Below are positions 44,138-52,530 of a stretch of 64,000 bases of DNA, piece by piece. Both the position numbers and the translations under genes were made by a program. The notes beneath the pieces were generated by a model. That model made no database searches, was not told the DNA's origin, and saw only the letters and a list, made by a program, of their open reading frames with translations. The DNA is from Panacagrimonas sp041603235 (GTDB taxonomy: Bacteria > Pseudomonadota > Gammaproteobacteria > Nevskiales > Nevskiaceae): NCBI GenBank assembly GCA_041603235.1, contig JBFIES010000001.1:186001-250000 (forward strand), read 5' to 3'. Positions within the stretch are counted from its first letter, which is position 1; every line of letters begins with the position of its first letter.

Positions 44138-45184
44138 TCATACCGTCGAGGTTTTTGCCCTGCGCTTGCCACCTCTCTCAAAATTTGCGGCTGCTATAAG
44201 GCCCGCCTCAGCAGCGCGCTTCAATATGCGACTCACCTGGTGTCGAGTCTTCCCCATTTCTTCAGCAATCTCTCCCTGCGCTGCCCCTTCGTTCTTCAAT
44301 TGCGCAGCATGCTTCATTTCAACGTCCTCGACGATCCGGTGCTCCCAAAGCTCCAGACCGTCCGCATTTGCCTTTAGACACGCCTCGATTGGTGAAACGT
44401 CCTCTCCGACTACGTCCCTGGATTTCTCGAAGTGCACCTCGAACCGGGCTCCTTCTCGAGCTTCATAATTCGCGGGCCGACTTAGACAAATCACGGTATC
44501 TAATATGTCCTCCTTCTTCGAAGTACCCCGCTGAGTTCCGCCTTTTCCAGCGTGATGCACATAAAGAATAGAATGGCCACGCGCCCGCATCTGCAGTGCC
44601 CATCCAGCCATCTGCTCCCAACTCTGAGCATCGTTCTCTGGCCCGGCTCCTCGCAAAAGAGCAGAAAGGTTGTCTACGATTATTAGCGCGGTATCACTCT
44701 CGATCAGTTCAGAAACAGCTTGCCTACCTTCAAAAGTAGCGAAATTCGGAGTAATGCCATCTGGTTGCATATCCGGAGTCAGGATACGGAAATGCTGGGA
44801 TGGAGGTTTCTTGTCAGACCTGCCTGCAATCTTCTCCAACCTTTTCTGTAGCGACTCACCAGGCATCTCACCATCGAGGTACAACACCTTTCGTGGCTTC
44901 TCTGCGTGCCAGCCAAGCCAACTCCCACCGCTCGCGACTGCATACGCTACATTCAGAGAAAAGTATGTTTTTCCAACACCCCGCCACGCGTGAACCATAC
45001 AAAGGCTCTGCGTCTTCAACCACGGACCCAGCAACTGTTCTCTGGGCTTGAACTCATAGTTCATGAGTTCGCCAATATCTACGGTACGAAATCCTTTCTC
45101 ATCACCCACGCGGCTCGCACATTGCCCACCATCGGAGTGCCTTAAGTTGTCGAGATAGCCAGCACCGCGTTCACAATCAGCCAT
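44138..45184 (-). CDS. RepA-like AAA/RecA-fold ATPase (replicative helicase type)
   Basis: A 348-residue ATPase resembling hexameric RepA helicases of plasmids and satellites. Walker A is AWRGVGKT (Lys72), Walker B TALIIVDNLSALL, and sensor region SILYVHHAGKGGTQRG. The C-terminal 60 residues look like a helix-turn-helix (AAQGEIAEEMGKTRHQVSRILKRA). The start at 45184 has AGGTG upstream and overlaps the stop of the CHC2 gene; an ATG at 45196 is an alternative. It would unwind the element's DNA during replication. Confidence 0.85.
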   Translation of the reverse strand: MADCERGAGYLDNLRHSDGGQCASRVGDEKGFRTVDIGELMNYEFKPREQLLGPWLKTQSLCMVHAWRGVGKTYFSLNVAYAVASGGSWLGWHAEKPRKVLYLDGEMPGESLQKRLEKIAGRSDKKPPSQHFRILTPDMQPDGITPNFATFEGRQAVSELIESDTALIIVDNLSALLRGAGPENDAQSWEQMAGWALQMRARGHSILYVHHAGKGGTQRGTSKKEDILDTVICLSRPANYEAREGARFEVHFEKSRDVVGEDVSPIEACLKANADGLELWEHRIVEDVEMKHAAQLKNEGAAQGEIAEEMGKTRHQVSRILKRAAEAGLIAAANFERGGKRRAKTSTV

Positions 45185-45599
45185 TTGACACCTCATTCGC
45201 AGAGGCTAGGCGTTGCACCGCGACAAGTAGGCGCGCGTGATCTTCTGCGCTGAGTTCAGCACCCTCTGCAATGATTCGAGCGGCGCAAGCAACGACTAGT
45301 GCTTCATGGGAAACAGCCATCAAAATATCAGCCGCCGGGAAGCGCCGACGAATCCTTTGGTAGGTATGAACACCGCTCTGTTGACGTGGGAAAAGGGAGG
45401 ACATCTGCAGGCCAAGAGCGTCAAGCACTTTATACGGACTACACCCACCAAAGTCATGGATTAGAACTCTGCCGTCCTCGACTTCACGGATCGCGAGTGA
45501 GGGGCGCTGATCCTCATGCGCTGGACACCGTGCCACCCAGTTTCCAGGGCCTGTCTGCTTGACATGATTCAGGCGTTCAAGGAGCGCCTGCGCGCTCAC
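45177..45599 (-). CDS. CHC2-type zinc-finger (primase-like) protein
   Basis: A 140-residue protein with a DnaG-like zinc-binding domain: CPAHEDQRPSLAI, then VLIHDFGGCSPYKVLDALGL. The usual second Cys pair is H…C here. There is no Toprim domain, so it lacks a polymerising primase core; it may load or guide the RepA-like helicase. ATGA overlap with the upstream 82-residue gene and overlap with the downstream ATPase gene place it in one operon. Confidence 0.8.
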   Translation of the reverse strand: MSAQALLERLNHVKQTGPGNWVARCPAHEDQRPSLAIREVEDGRVLIHDFGGCSPYKVLDALGLQMSSLFPRQQSGVHTYQRIRRRFPAADILMAVSHEALVVACAARIIAEGAELSAEDHARLLVAVQRLASANEVSNG

Positions 45600-45844
45600 A
45601 GCTCATACCCCAGGTCGCTGATCAATGCTGAGATCGCATCACGCAACCTTGCCTCCGCATAGGCTTCAGCGGCATGGAGAATTGCCAGCCCACGCTGCCC
45701 CTGTACCTCAGAGCCCCAAACAGCGTCCCTCAGTTCAACGTGCGCTTTGGTGCTGCAACTAAATGTAGAATTGTTCACCAGATGATGCAGTGTTGCGCTG
45801 TCTCTGATGTACCTGCCTAGGGCAGTCCTTTCCTTCGGATGCAT
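45596..45844 (-). CDS. Hypothetical protein (82 aa) of the replication module
   Basis: Unrecognised. Helical, with an Ala-rich centre (LAILHAAEAYAEARLRDAISALI). It lies nine bases after the AlpA-like gene and overlaps the CHC2 gene at ATGA, so it is part of the same operon. Confidence 0.65.
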   Translation of the reverse strand: MHPKERTALGRYIRDSATLHHLVNNSTFSCSTKAHVELRDAVWGSEVQGQRGLAILHAAEAYAEARLRDAISALISDLGYEL

Positions 45845-45853
45845 AGCGTCCCC

Positions 45854-46105
45854 CTAGGCTACGAGTTGGGCACGCTCTCGAACGAGCTTCTGGATCAGCG
45901 TCCGAATCTCGTCATCGTCTAGACCAGCCATGCGAGCACGGTTCATCGCCTCAATTTCATGTGCTGCAAAGGCCTTCGCCCTTCCCCCGATACTGTACGG
46001 AGGAGGAAATAATCCATTGCGAATATCGGCAAATAGCGCGCTGCGCGTTTTACCTGTTTCCTGCATTACAGTGCGAAATCTGACGTTGCGGTACTTCATA
46101 TTCAT
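45854..46105 (-). CDS. AlpA-family transcriptional regulator
   Basis: An 83-residue protein with the compact AlpA/MerR-like winged helix: VRFRTVMQETGKTRSALFADIRNGLFPPPYSIGGRAKAF followed by a helical tail. Such proteins activate integrase or excision genes in P4-like satellites and integrative elements. ATG at 46105 with AGGTG upstream; a GTG at 46114 is also possible. It is first in the leftward replication operon. Confidence 0.85.
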   Translation of the reverse strand: MNMKYRNVRFRTVMQETGKTRSALFADIRNGLFPPPYSIGGRAKAFAAHEIEAMNRARMAGLDDDEIRTLIQKLVRERAQLVA

Positions 46106-46258
46106 GCGGTTCACCTATTTGAGCTGATGCCAAGGAACCCCCTCGGCTCCACATGAATTAAATAGATACCCCCGGTCGTTTGGCAGCGCAAAACTTCGCC
46201 AAGATTGGAATATTTTGCGGGAGAACAAAGGCGCTGGTTTGGGGCCAGCACACACTAT

Positions 46259-46936
46259 CTATTGCTTTTCGCTTCGCAGCGCGTCAATTACCTGCTTTTC
46301 ATCAATGCCTGCCACGTCCAGGGCCGCTGAGGCGAAAATGCCAGTTACCTCAAACGATAGCGATGCGCGCTCACACCGGAAATAGTGCACCAAAGCCCGT
46401 ATAAATGCGGTGCGACGGCCAGCTTTTGATCTAGTTTGACGAACGAATCTATTGGCGCCGAATAACGGGTAGTTATGCTTACTCCACTCTTCAATCGTGC
46501 TGCCATATCGGAGAACCAACTCGGACATTGACGGAGAACCATTCCGGGTAAATGCAATTGGCTGTGGTGGGGATTCCGATTTCATGAAATCTGATGCAGC
46601 CCAATCCAGATCATGAGCCCGCAATGATTGAGCAAATTTTCTGGCTGCCAAAGAAACTGCCGCGGCCGCTTCCCTCGCCTTTGCTTGGCTCCGTGTTGGA
46701 TAACGACTTGAGTGCCAAGCGGCCTCAATCCAATCGGGAATTCTCTTGCCCCATTCTGGTTCGCAACTTGAGTGAATGGTCTTCCATGCGCGCATCAGAT
46801 CCACACTGTCCCCTGCTAGAAGTTGGGCAGCTTTTGACCATGCTGGATCGCACTCTCTCGTTCGAACGGAACTCTCTTGAAGCACATTCTGAGCGTGCAA
46901 CAATTCCGCTTTGAACCTCTGATCTGAGATAGACAA
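46259..46936 (-). CDS. Hypothetical protein (225 aa)
   Basis: No family recognised. Helix-rich, with several Trp residues (DPAWSKAAQLL, WGKRIPDWIEAAWHS, DLDWAASDFMK) and a basic stretch (FVRQTRSKAGRRTAFIRALVHYFR). It lies between the AlpA operon and the divergent restriction locus, with more A+T than the chromosomal genes. Confidence 0.6.
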   Translation of the reverse strand: MSISDQRFKAELLHAQNVLQESSVRTRECDPAWSKAAQLLAGDSVDLMRAWKTIHSSCEPEWGKRIPDWIEAAWHSSRYPTRSQAKAREAAAAVSLAARKFAQSLRAHDLDWAASDFMKSESPPQPIAFTRNGSPSMSELVLRYGSTIEEWSKHNYPLFGANRFVRQTRSKAGRRTAFIRALVHYFRCERASLSFEVTGIFASAALDVAGIDEKQVIDALRSEKQ

Positions 46937-47166
46937 TTTGCCCCCCTAGCGGTGTTCTCCCCCTTGAATCATATGCCGCAAGCGGTCTTGCCTCAGTTGG
47001 TCCATTGTCGTCCGACTGGATGCTATACGCTTTAGCAATTATTCACACCAACAATAGTCATTAATTACAATAAGTTACCTATTAGGTAAGCTTTCTCAGA
47101 AAATCACGCTTAGAACGACATATTCACCACGCGGTCCAGACCAACAATCAGAATTCAGAAAATCCA
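46937..47166. promoter_or_regulatory. A+T-rich promoter region of the restriction locus
   Basis: A 230-bp divergent spacer between the 225-residue gene and hsdM. It contains a perfect 15-bp palindrome (TTACCTA-T-TAGGTAA, 47075–47089) 77 bp before the hsdM GTG. Promoter boxes could not be fixed with confidence. Confidence 0.5.
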
Positions 47167-48909
47167 GTGAACCAACCCGCCCTATCCGCCTTTATCTGGT
47201 CCGTTGCGGACCTGCTTCGCGGTGATTACAAGCAGTCTGAATATGGCAAGGTCATTCTTCCGTTTACCGTCCTTAGGCGCCTCGATTGCGTGCTGGAACC
47301 CTCCAAGGCAGCAGTGCTAGCTGAGCTGGCAGCTATATCCAAGGCAGATCTGAATCCGGAACCTTTCCTGCTGCGCAAGGCCGGACAGAGCTTCTATAAC
47401 GTGTCCGAGATGGACATGAAAAAGCTAATAGGCGATCAGGATCACATCCGCGAAAACCTTTTCAGCTACATGCAGGCGTTCTCGCCGGATGTGCGGGATG
47501 TCTTTGAACGCTTTGAGTTTCACACCCAGGTGGAGCGCCTCGCGAAGTGCGGCCTGCTCTACCAGGTCACCGAGAAGTTCGTCGGCTTCAATCTGCACCC
47601 GGATGTCGTGGACAACCATCAGATGGGGCTGGTCTTTGAAGAATTGATTCGCAAGTTCGCTGAAATCTCCAATGAGACGGCAGGCGAGCACTTCACCCCG
47701 CGTGAAGTCATTCGCCTCATGGTCAATCTGCTGTTTGTCGAGGATGAAGAGATATTGTCAAAGCCCGGCGTCGTGCGCAGCATCTACGATCCCACCGCTG
47801 GCACTGGCGGAATGCTGAGTATTGCTGGCGAGTATTTGGCCGAGCACAACCCGCAGGCGCGCCTCACCGTCTTTGGACAAGAACTCAATGCCGAGTCATA
47901 TGCCATCTGCAAGGCAGATATGCTCATCAAGGGCCAGGACATCAACAAGATTAGCTACGGCAATACCTTGTCAGAGGATGGCCACCCCGGCGAACAGTTC
48001 GACTACATGCTCTCCAACCCGCCTTTCGGCGTGGAGTGGAAGAAAGTCCAGAAGGAAGTGCGCCGGGAACACGAGCAGCAGGGGTTTAACGGACGATTTG
48101 GCCCCGGCCTGCCGCGCGTCAGCGACGGCTCCATGCTATTTCTGATGCACCTGTTGTCCAAGATGCGATCCACCAAGGACGGCGGCAGTCGTTTTGGCAT
48201 CGTGCTCAATGGCTCACCCCTGTTCACCGGTGGCGCGGGCAGCGGCGAAAGCGAGATCCGACGCTACGTTCTGGAAAACGATCTGCTGGAGGCCATCATT
48301 GGCCTGCCTACGGACATGTTCTACAACACCGGCATCAGCACCTACGTCTGGATTGTTAGCAACCGCAAGCCTGCCGCGCGCAAGGGCAAGGTGCAGCTGA
48401 TCGATGCCAGCGGCTTCTGGCAGAAGATGCGCAAGAGTCTGGGCAGTAAACGCAAAGAGTTGTCAGACGAGCACATCGAGCGCATAACTCGCCTGTTCGG
48501 AGAATTTGTCGAGGCGCATGATGAGGACAAGCCCATCTCCCGCATCTTCAAGAATGAGGCTTTTGGTTACCGCACCATCACGGTCGAGCGGCCGCTGAAA
48601 GACGAAAGCGGCAAACCTGTTATCGGCACCAAGGGTAAACAGAAGGGAAAGCTGCAGGCAGACAGTAGCCTGCGCGATACTGAAAATGTTCCGCTCAGTG
48701 AAGAAGTGGAAAGCTATTTCAAGCGCGAGGTGCTGCCTCACGCCGCTGATGCTTGGATAGACCACGACAAAACCAAAGTCGGGTACGAGATCCCATTCAA
48801 TCGCCACTTTTACGTCTTCAAGCCACCACGGCCGTTGGACGTGATTGATGCCGAACTCAAACAGACCACCGACCGTATTCTGGAAATGATCAAGGGGCTG
48901 TCTGCGTGA
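47167..48909 (+). CDS. hsdM: Type I restriction-modification DNA methyltransferase subunit HsdM
   Basis: Adenine N6-methyltransferase of 580 residues that, with HsdS, protects host DNA. The N-terminal HsdM helical domain (AFIWSVADLLRGDYKQSEYGKVILPF) is followed by FEELIRKFAE…AGEHFTPREVIRLMV, the AdoMet motif DPTAGTGGM (Asp208) and the catalytic NPPF at 284–287. The GTG at 47167 is the only reasonable start, though its ribosome site is weak. The stop overlaps the start of the next gene (GTGA). Confidence 0.97.
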   Translation: MNQPALSAFIWSVADLLRGDYKQSEYGKVILPFTVLRRLDCVLEPSKAAVLAELAAISKADLNPEPFLLRKAGQSFYNVSEMDMKKLIGDQDHIRENLFSYMQAFSPDVRDVFERFEFHTQVERLAKCGLLYQVTEKFVGFNLHPDVVDNHQMGLVFEELIRKFAEISNETAGEHFTPREVIRLMVNLLFVEDEEILSKPGVVRSIYDPTAGTGGMLSIAGEYLAEHNPQARLTVFGQELNAESYAICKADMLIKGQDINKISYGNTLSEDGHPGEQFDYMLSNPPFGVEWKKVQKEVRREHEQQGFNGRFGPGLPRVSDGSMLFLMHLLSKMRSTKDGGSRFGIVLNGSPLFTGGAGSGESEIRRYVLENDLLEAIIGLPTDMFYNTGISTYVWIVSNRKPAARKGKVQLIDASGFWQKMRKSLGSKRKELSDEHIERITRLFGEFVEAHDEDKPISRIFKNEAFGYRTITVERPLKDESGKPVIGTKGKQKGKLQADSSLRDTENVPLSEEVESYFKREVLPHAADAWIDHDKTKVGYEIPFNRHFYVFKPPRPLDVIDAELKQTTDRILEMIKGLSA

Positions 48910-49682
48910 GCCAGATGCTTTCCGTTGATGATCCCTGGTGCCGGCACATCCCCACGCTTCATCGCGCGCTCGCGGATCCTGCGTTTCTGGATCAAATGCC
49001 GACCCTGAAGGGACATCAACATCCGGAAGACGCAGCGGCAGCTTGGGAACCCTTGCACTACCTTTTGACGGTGCTGCTCGGTTGGCGCTCACCTGGTGAT
49101 GGCCTGCTTTGGTGGTATCGCGCTGGCAAGCCAATCAGCGATTCCAAACTGCTGTCCTGCGTCCAGGCACATTGGGGCCAAAACGACCTTCTGGATTACT
49201 ACGCTGCTTGGGTCTGGTTCAGGCAACCCGTAGCCAATGCCACGCAAGACTTCTCACCAGCAGAAATGGCCGCCAGCTCTCAACAAAACGACGAGGAATG
49301 GTGGAGGAGCTTCAAGCGCCGGATTGTCGATGGCCCCGAGCTCAATCCCTTCTTCGGTGGCAGCAACCCACTTCATCTCGGCAGCGGCCACAGCCACAGC
49401 TTCGGCCACACCGAATCCGACCCGGATATCTCTCAGCTCCATGTCGATCCAAGCTCTCGCCGAGCAGTCTTGATCGTCAATAGCTTACTTTCATGGCGGA
49501 ATGATCTGCGCTTGGCCGAATCCCGTCTTCCACCACTTGGCGACAGATCCTGGCACATGGAAGTCTTCGACCGCCAGATTGGTTTTCTGGGCTTGTATCG
49601 TCGAAGCCGGGTCACCGGTCGCTGGTTCGCCGGGCGTCATTCGATTCACATGTGCGGAAATCCACAGGATGTGGCGGCTTGA
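48906..49682 (+). CDS. Unknown protein embedded between hsdM and abi (258 aa)
   Basis: No family recognised. The GTG start overlaps the hsdM stop. The N-terminal half is Trp-rich (LLGWRSPGDGLLWWYRAG, LLDYYAAWVWFRQP). The centre has a His cluster (HLGSGHSHSFGH) that could bind metal. The C-terminus (WHMEVFDRQIGFLGLYRRSRVTGRWFAGRHSIHMCGN) looks well ordered. No membrane segment or signal. Translation coupling suggests that its amount is tied to HsdM; a defence or immunity role is inferred from position only. Confidence 0.75.
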   Translation: MSQMLSVDDPWCRHIPTLHRALADPAFLDQMPTLKGHQHPEDAAAAWEPLHYLLTVLLGWRSPGDGLLWWYRAGKPISDSKLLSCVQAHWGQNDLLDYYAAWVWFRQPVANATQDFSPAEMAASSQQNDEEWWRSFKRRIVDGPELNPFFGGSNPLHLGSGHSHSFGHTESDPDISQLHVDPSSRRAVLIVNSLLSWRNDLRLAESRLPPLGDRSWHMEVFDRQIGFLGLYRRSRVTGRWFAGRHSIHMCGNPQDVAA

Positions 49683-49783
49683 AGACTCTAATGCGAAAGT
49701 CGCACAGACTCAGGCACTTGCCGGATTTCCGACAGACGGATATTGGAATTTCCAGTTGCATCCGTAACATACACCGTAACAAC

Positions 49784-49827
49784 ACCCGTCACGCCTCTCC
49801 TCGGAAGCGCACCAGGGCGGGTTTTTT
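49784..49827 (+). ncRNA. Structured leader before abi, possibly an abiF-type RNA
   Basis: Outer arms ACCCG (49784–49788) and CGGGT (49818–49822) enclose a smaller stem (CGC…GCG around CTCGGAAG) and end in a T-run at 49822–49827, 19 bases before the abi start. A weak promoter (TTGGAA, 16 bp, TAACAT at 49765–49770) lies upstream. Conserved small RNAs have been described upstream of Abi_2/abiF genes; this placement and shape fit, but no covariance model was run. At minimum it is a terminator or attenuator. Confidence 0.5.
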
Positions 49828-49845
49828 ATTGCCCGGAGTTTGCCT

Positions 49846-50754
49846 GTGAAATACAGCAAACCTGCGCTGACCTTGGACCAGCAAATTGATCAACTGGTCC
49901 GCCGTGGAATGACCGTTCGTGATCGCGATAGAGCGCTGCAGCAGCTCCGTCACATCAACTACTACCGACTCCGCGCGTACTGGCTACCAAACGAAGTTTC
50001 CGCCGCCACAATTGGTGATCACGCGTTTCGGGCCGGAACAGACTTCGAAGACATCCTCGACCTATACAGCTTCGACCGAAAACTGCGCCTCCTCGTCATG
50101 GACGCCATCGAACGCGTAGAGGTCTCGCTACGTACGCGTTGGGCGCATGTTCTGGCAATCAGGCACGGAGCGCATGCACACGAGGATGCCCGGCTATTCC
50201 GCGATCCGGATATCCACACGAGGTGCCTGAACAATATACGAGCTGAGCTTGGCCGCAGTCACGAGACCTTTGTGCTGCATTATCAGAAGACCTATACCGA
50301 TCCGGTGTTGCCCCCATTGTGGGTGATCTGCGAGGTGCTCTCATTCAGCCAGCTCTCGCTGTGGTTCCAGAATCTGGCAAATGGACCCGATCGCGTCGAG
50401 ATAGTCTTACCTTATGGCGTGGACGAGCAGATCATCGGGTCGTTCTCTCATCATCTTGCTTACGTGCGCAACGTCTGTGCACATCACAGCCGCCTGTGGA
50501 ATCGCGAAATGACCATCGGCATCAAACTGCCGCGCCGACCGACTTGGCTAGGGGCAACGTTCAACGCCGCCATGCCCAAGCGGATTTACAACACGCTGGT
50601 GATGCTGGCCTTCATGTTGGGTGCGATCAGTCCGCGTTCAAATTGGCGATCCAATCTATTGGCTCTGATCAACGATCATCCGAATACGGACCTCACCGCG
50701 ATGGGGTTTCCAGAAGATTGGAAGGACTCCGCCATCTGGGAAGATCTGCCATGA
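49846..50754 (+). CDS. Abi_2 family (AbiD/AbiF-like) HEPN abortive-infection protein
   Basis: A 302-residue protein of the Abi_2 family, associated with phage abortive infection. The N-terminus VKYSKPALTLDQQIDQLVRRGM, the HINYYRLRAYWLP motif and the central YSFDRKLRLLVMDAIERVEVSLR are diagnostic. The HEPN ribonuclease motif Rx4H is intact: Arg208 and His213 in YVRNVCAHHSRLWNR. The GTG at 49846 has GGAG seven bases upstream; a TTG at 49840 is too close to it. The stop overlaps the hsdS start (ATGA), so it is translated with the restriction genes. It probably cuts RNA on phage infection. Confidence 0.93.
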   Translation: MKYSKPALTLDQQIDQLVRRGMTVRDRDRALQQLRHINYYRLRAYWLPNEVSAATIGDHAFRAGTDFEDILDLYSFDRKLRLLVMDAIERVEVSLRTRWAHVLAIRHGAHAHEDARLFRDPDIHTRCLNNIRAELGRSHETFVLHYQKTYTDPVLPPLWVICEVLSFSQLSLWFQNLANGPDRVEIVLPYGVDEQIIGSFSHHLAYVRNVCAHHSRLWNREMTIGIKLPRRPTWLGATFNAAMPKRIYNTLVMLAFMLGAISPRSNWRSNLLALINDHPNTDLTAMGFPEDWKDSAIWEDLP

Positions 50755-52100
50755 GCTTTCCACGTTATCCCGAGTACAAAGACAGTGGCGTGGAATGGTT
50801 GGGGGAGGTGCCGGCGCACTGGGCGGTTACAACCTTTCGCAGAGCCGTGCAGATCCGCAAGCGGATCGGCGGGACGGATGGCTACGATGTGCTGTCAATC
50901 ACACAGAAGGGCATCAAGGTAAAGGACATCGAAAGCGGCGATGGCCAACTCGCATCTGATTACTCGAAGTACCAACTAGTTGAGGTTGGCGACTTCGCGA
51001 TGAACCACATGGATTTGCTAACCGGTTACGTGGACCTCTCCCGATTTCGAGGCGTAACTAGCCCTGACTACCGCGTTTTCGCGCTGAGATCAGCATCAGA
51101 GTTCAACGGACGATTCCTGCTGAAATTCCTGCAGATGTGCTACCAGCAGAAGCTCTTTTTCCCGTGGGGACAAGGTTCCGCCCAGCTAGGCAGGTGGCGA
51201 CTGCCGACCGATGCCTTCAACGATTTTCCGATACCTGTTCCACCGCCCGAAGAACAAACCACCATCGCCGCCTTCCTCGACCGCGAGACCGGCAAGATCG
51301 ACACGCTGGTGGCGGAGCAGGAAAAGCTGATCGCGCTACTCAAGGAGAAGCGTCAGGCAGTCATCTCCCATGCAGTCACCAAGGGCCTGAATCCCGATGC
51401 CCCGATGAAGCCCTCCGGCATCGAGTGGCTGGGCGACGTGCCAGCTCATTGGAATCTGACGCGGCTCGCATGGATCTGCTCCGCGATCAACGATATCAAC
51501 CATGAGATGCCCGATGCTGTAGAAAATGGTGTTCTATTCCTCTCAGCCAAAGATCTGCTCGACGAGGGGACCCTTAATTTCACGCAAGATGTAAAAAAGA
51601 TAAGTGAAGATGACTTCTTAAGGTTGTCGAAGAAAATCTGTCCTCGTCGCGGCGACATCATTTATTCGCGGATAGGTGCCCGTCTGGGGAAGGCTCGTCT
51701 TGTGGACACTGATGAGCGGTTCTTGATTTCATATTCATGCTGCGTTGTCAGAGTGCTCGCTGCGAAGGCGTCTGCTCCATTTATACAGCGGGTTATGGAT
51801 GGCGACATGATACTTACCGAGGCTCGGATGCGTACACAAGGTATCGGAGTACCTGATCTTGGGCTTGGGGAGATCGGTCGTTTCCCAATAACGTTGCCAC
51901 CACTACAAGAACAGGACGCAATAACTAGCTTTCTGAGTGAAGAACTCAAAATCCTTGATTCACTGACGGATGACGCAATGCTAGCTGTATCGCTCCTCAA
52001 AGAACGCCGCAGCGCCCTAATCTCTGCCGCCGTCACCGGCCAGATTGATGTGCGCAGTCTGGTTACCGCTCTTCCTAAAGTCGAAACCGCCAATGTCTGA
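50751..52100 (+). CDS. hsdS: Type I restriction-modification specificity subunit HsdS
   Basis: A 449-residue DNA-recognition subunit with two target-recognition domains. Each half begins with the same phrase (YKDSGVEWLGEVPAHW, then KPSGIEWLGDVPAHW) and ends with PPPEEQ or PPLQEQ before a long helix (AAFLDRETGKIDTLVAEQEKL and TSFLSEELKILDSL), the usual pseudo-symmetric plan. The ATG at 50751 overlaps the abi stop; a longer in-frame reading to 50319 runs through abi in another frame and is not real. The target sequence cannot be predicted here. Confidence 0.95.
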   Translation: MSFPRYPEYKDSGVEWLGEVPAHWAVTTFRRAVQIRKRIGGTDGYDVLSITQKGIKVKDIESGDGQLASDYSKYQLVEVGDFAMNHMDLLTGYVDLSRFRGVTSPDYRVFALRSASEFNGRFLLKFLQMCYQQKLFFPWGQGSAQLGRWRLPTDAFNDFPIPVPPPEEQTTIAAFLDRETGKIDTLVAEQEKLIALLKEKRQAVISHAVTKGLNPDAPMKPSGIEWLGDVPAHWNLTRLAWICSAINDINHEMPDAVENGVLFLSAKDLLDEGTLNFTQDVKKISEDDFLRLSKKICPRRGDIIYSRIGARLGKARLVDTDERFLISYSCCVVRVLAAKASAPFIQRVMDGDMILTEARMRTQGIGVPDLGLGEIGRFPITLPPLQEQDAITSFLSEELKILDSLTDDAMLAVSLLKERRSALISAAVTGQIDVRSLVTALPKVETANV

Positions 52101-52530
52101 CAATCTCAGCGACCGCATTCTTCACTTCATCGGCAACCTGCCACATTGCGAACGCGAGCAGGTCGGCAAAGACTGGATGGTACGGCGGCTGACCGACGGC
52201 ACTCGCTTCTCCGTGCCGAAGGATGCAGACAGCCAGGAGGACGGCATTCTGATTGCGGAATGGTCTGGAAACTTTGCAAGCCGATCAAAGGTTCGCGGAC
52301 AAGCTATTGCGGCGCAAGAAATTGCATTCGGCGTGCGACGCTGGATTGAGACCGGACAGATGACCGACTACAAAGCCGAATACACACATCTGGCGCAGCA
52401 TTTTGCGGTCAAGACCGGAACTGAAGTTTCCTGTGGCTTCGACCTCGACCAGGAACAGTGGATTGAATTGGGCCGCAAGATCCGAAAAATCGGAGTTCGC
52501 GCCGCAATGATTGCACTTGGAAAAATGTGA
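52093..52530 (+). CDS. Unknown protein (145 aa) in the restriction locus
   Basis: Unrecognised soluble protein (LSDRILHFIGNLPHCEREQVGKDWMVRRLTDG, GQAIAAQEIAFGVRRWIETGQ). It starts inside the hsdS 3' end (overlap 8 bp), and its stop overlaps the GIY-YIG gene start. Mixed alpha/beta, no motifs of known nucleases. Confidence 0.7.
   Translation: MSDNLSDRILHFIGNLPHCEREQVGKDWMVRRLTDGTRFSVPKDADSQEDGILIAEWSGNFASRSKVRGQAIAAQEIAFGVRRWIETGQMTDYKAEYTHLAQHFAVKTGTEVSCGFDLDQEQWIELGRKIRKIGVRAAMIALGKM

Noticed and set aside
10829..46172. AAATAGATACCCC occurs both before the MAPEG gene and near 46159
   Set aside because: A 13-base match is expected many times by chance in 64 kb, and the two contexts have nothing in common.
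50319..50750. N-terminal extension of hsdS (in-frame reading from 50319)
   Set aside because: It lies wholly inside the abi gene in another frame; the ATG at 50751 overlapping the abi stop gives the normal HsdS start.
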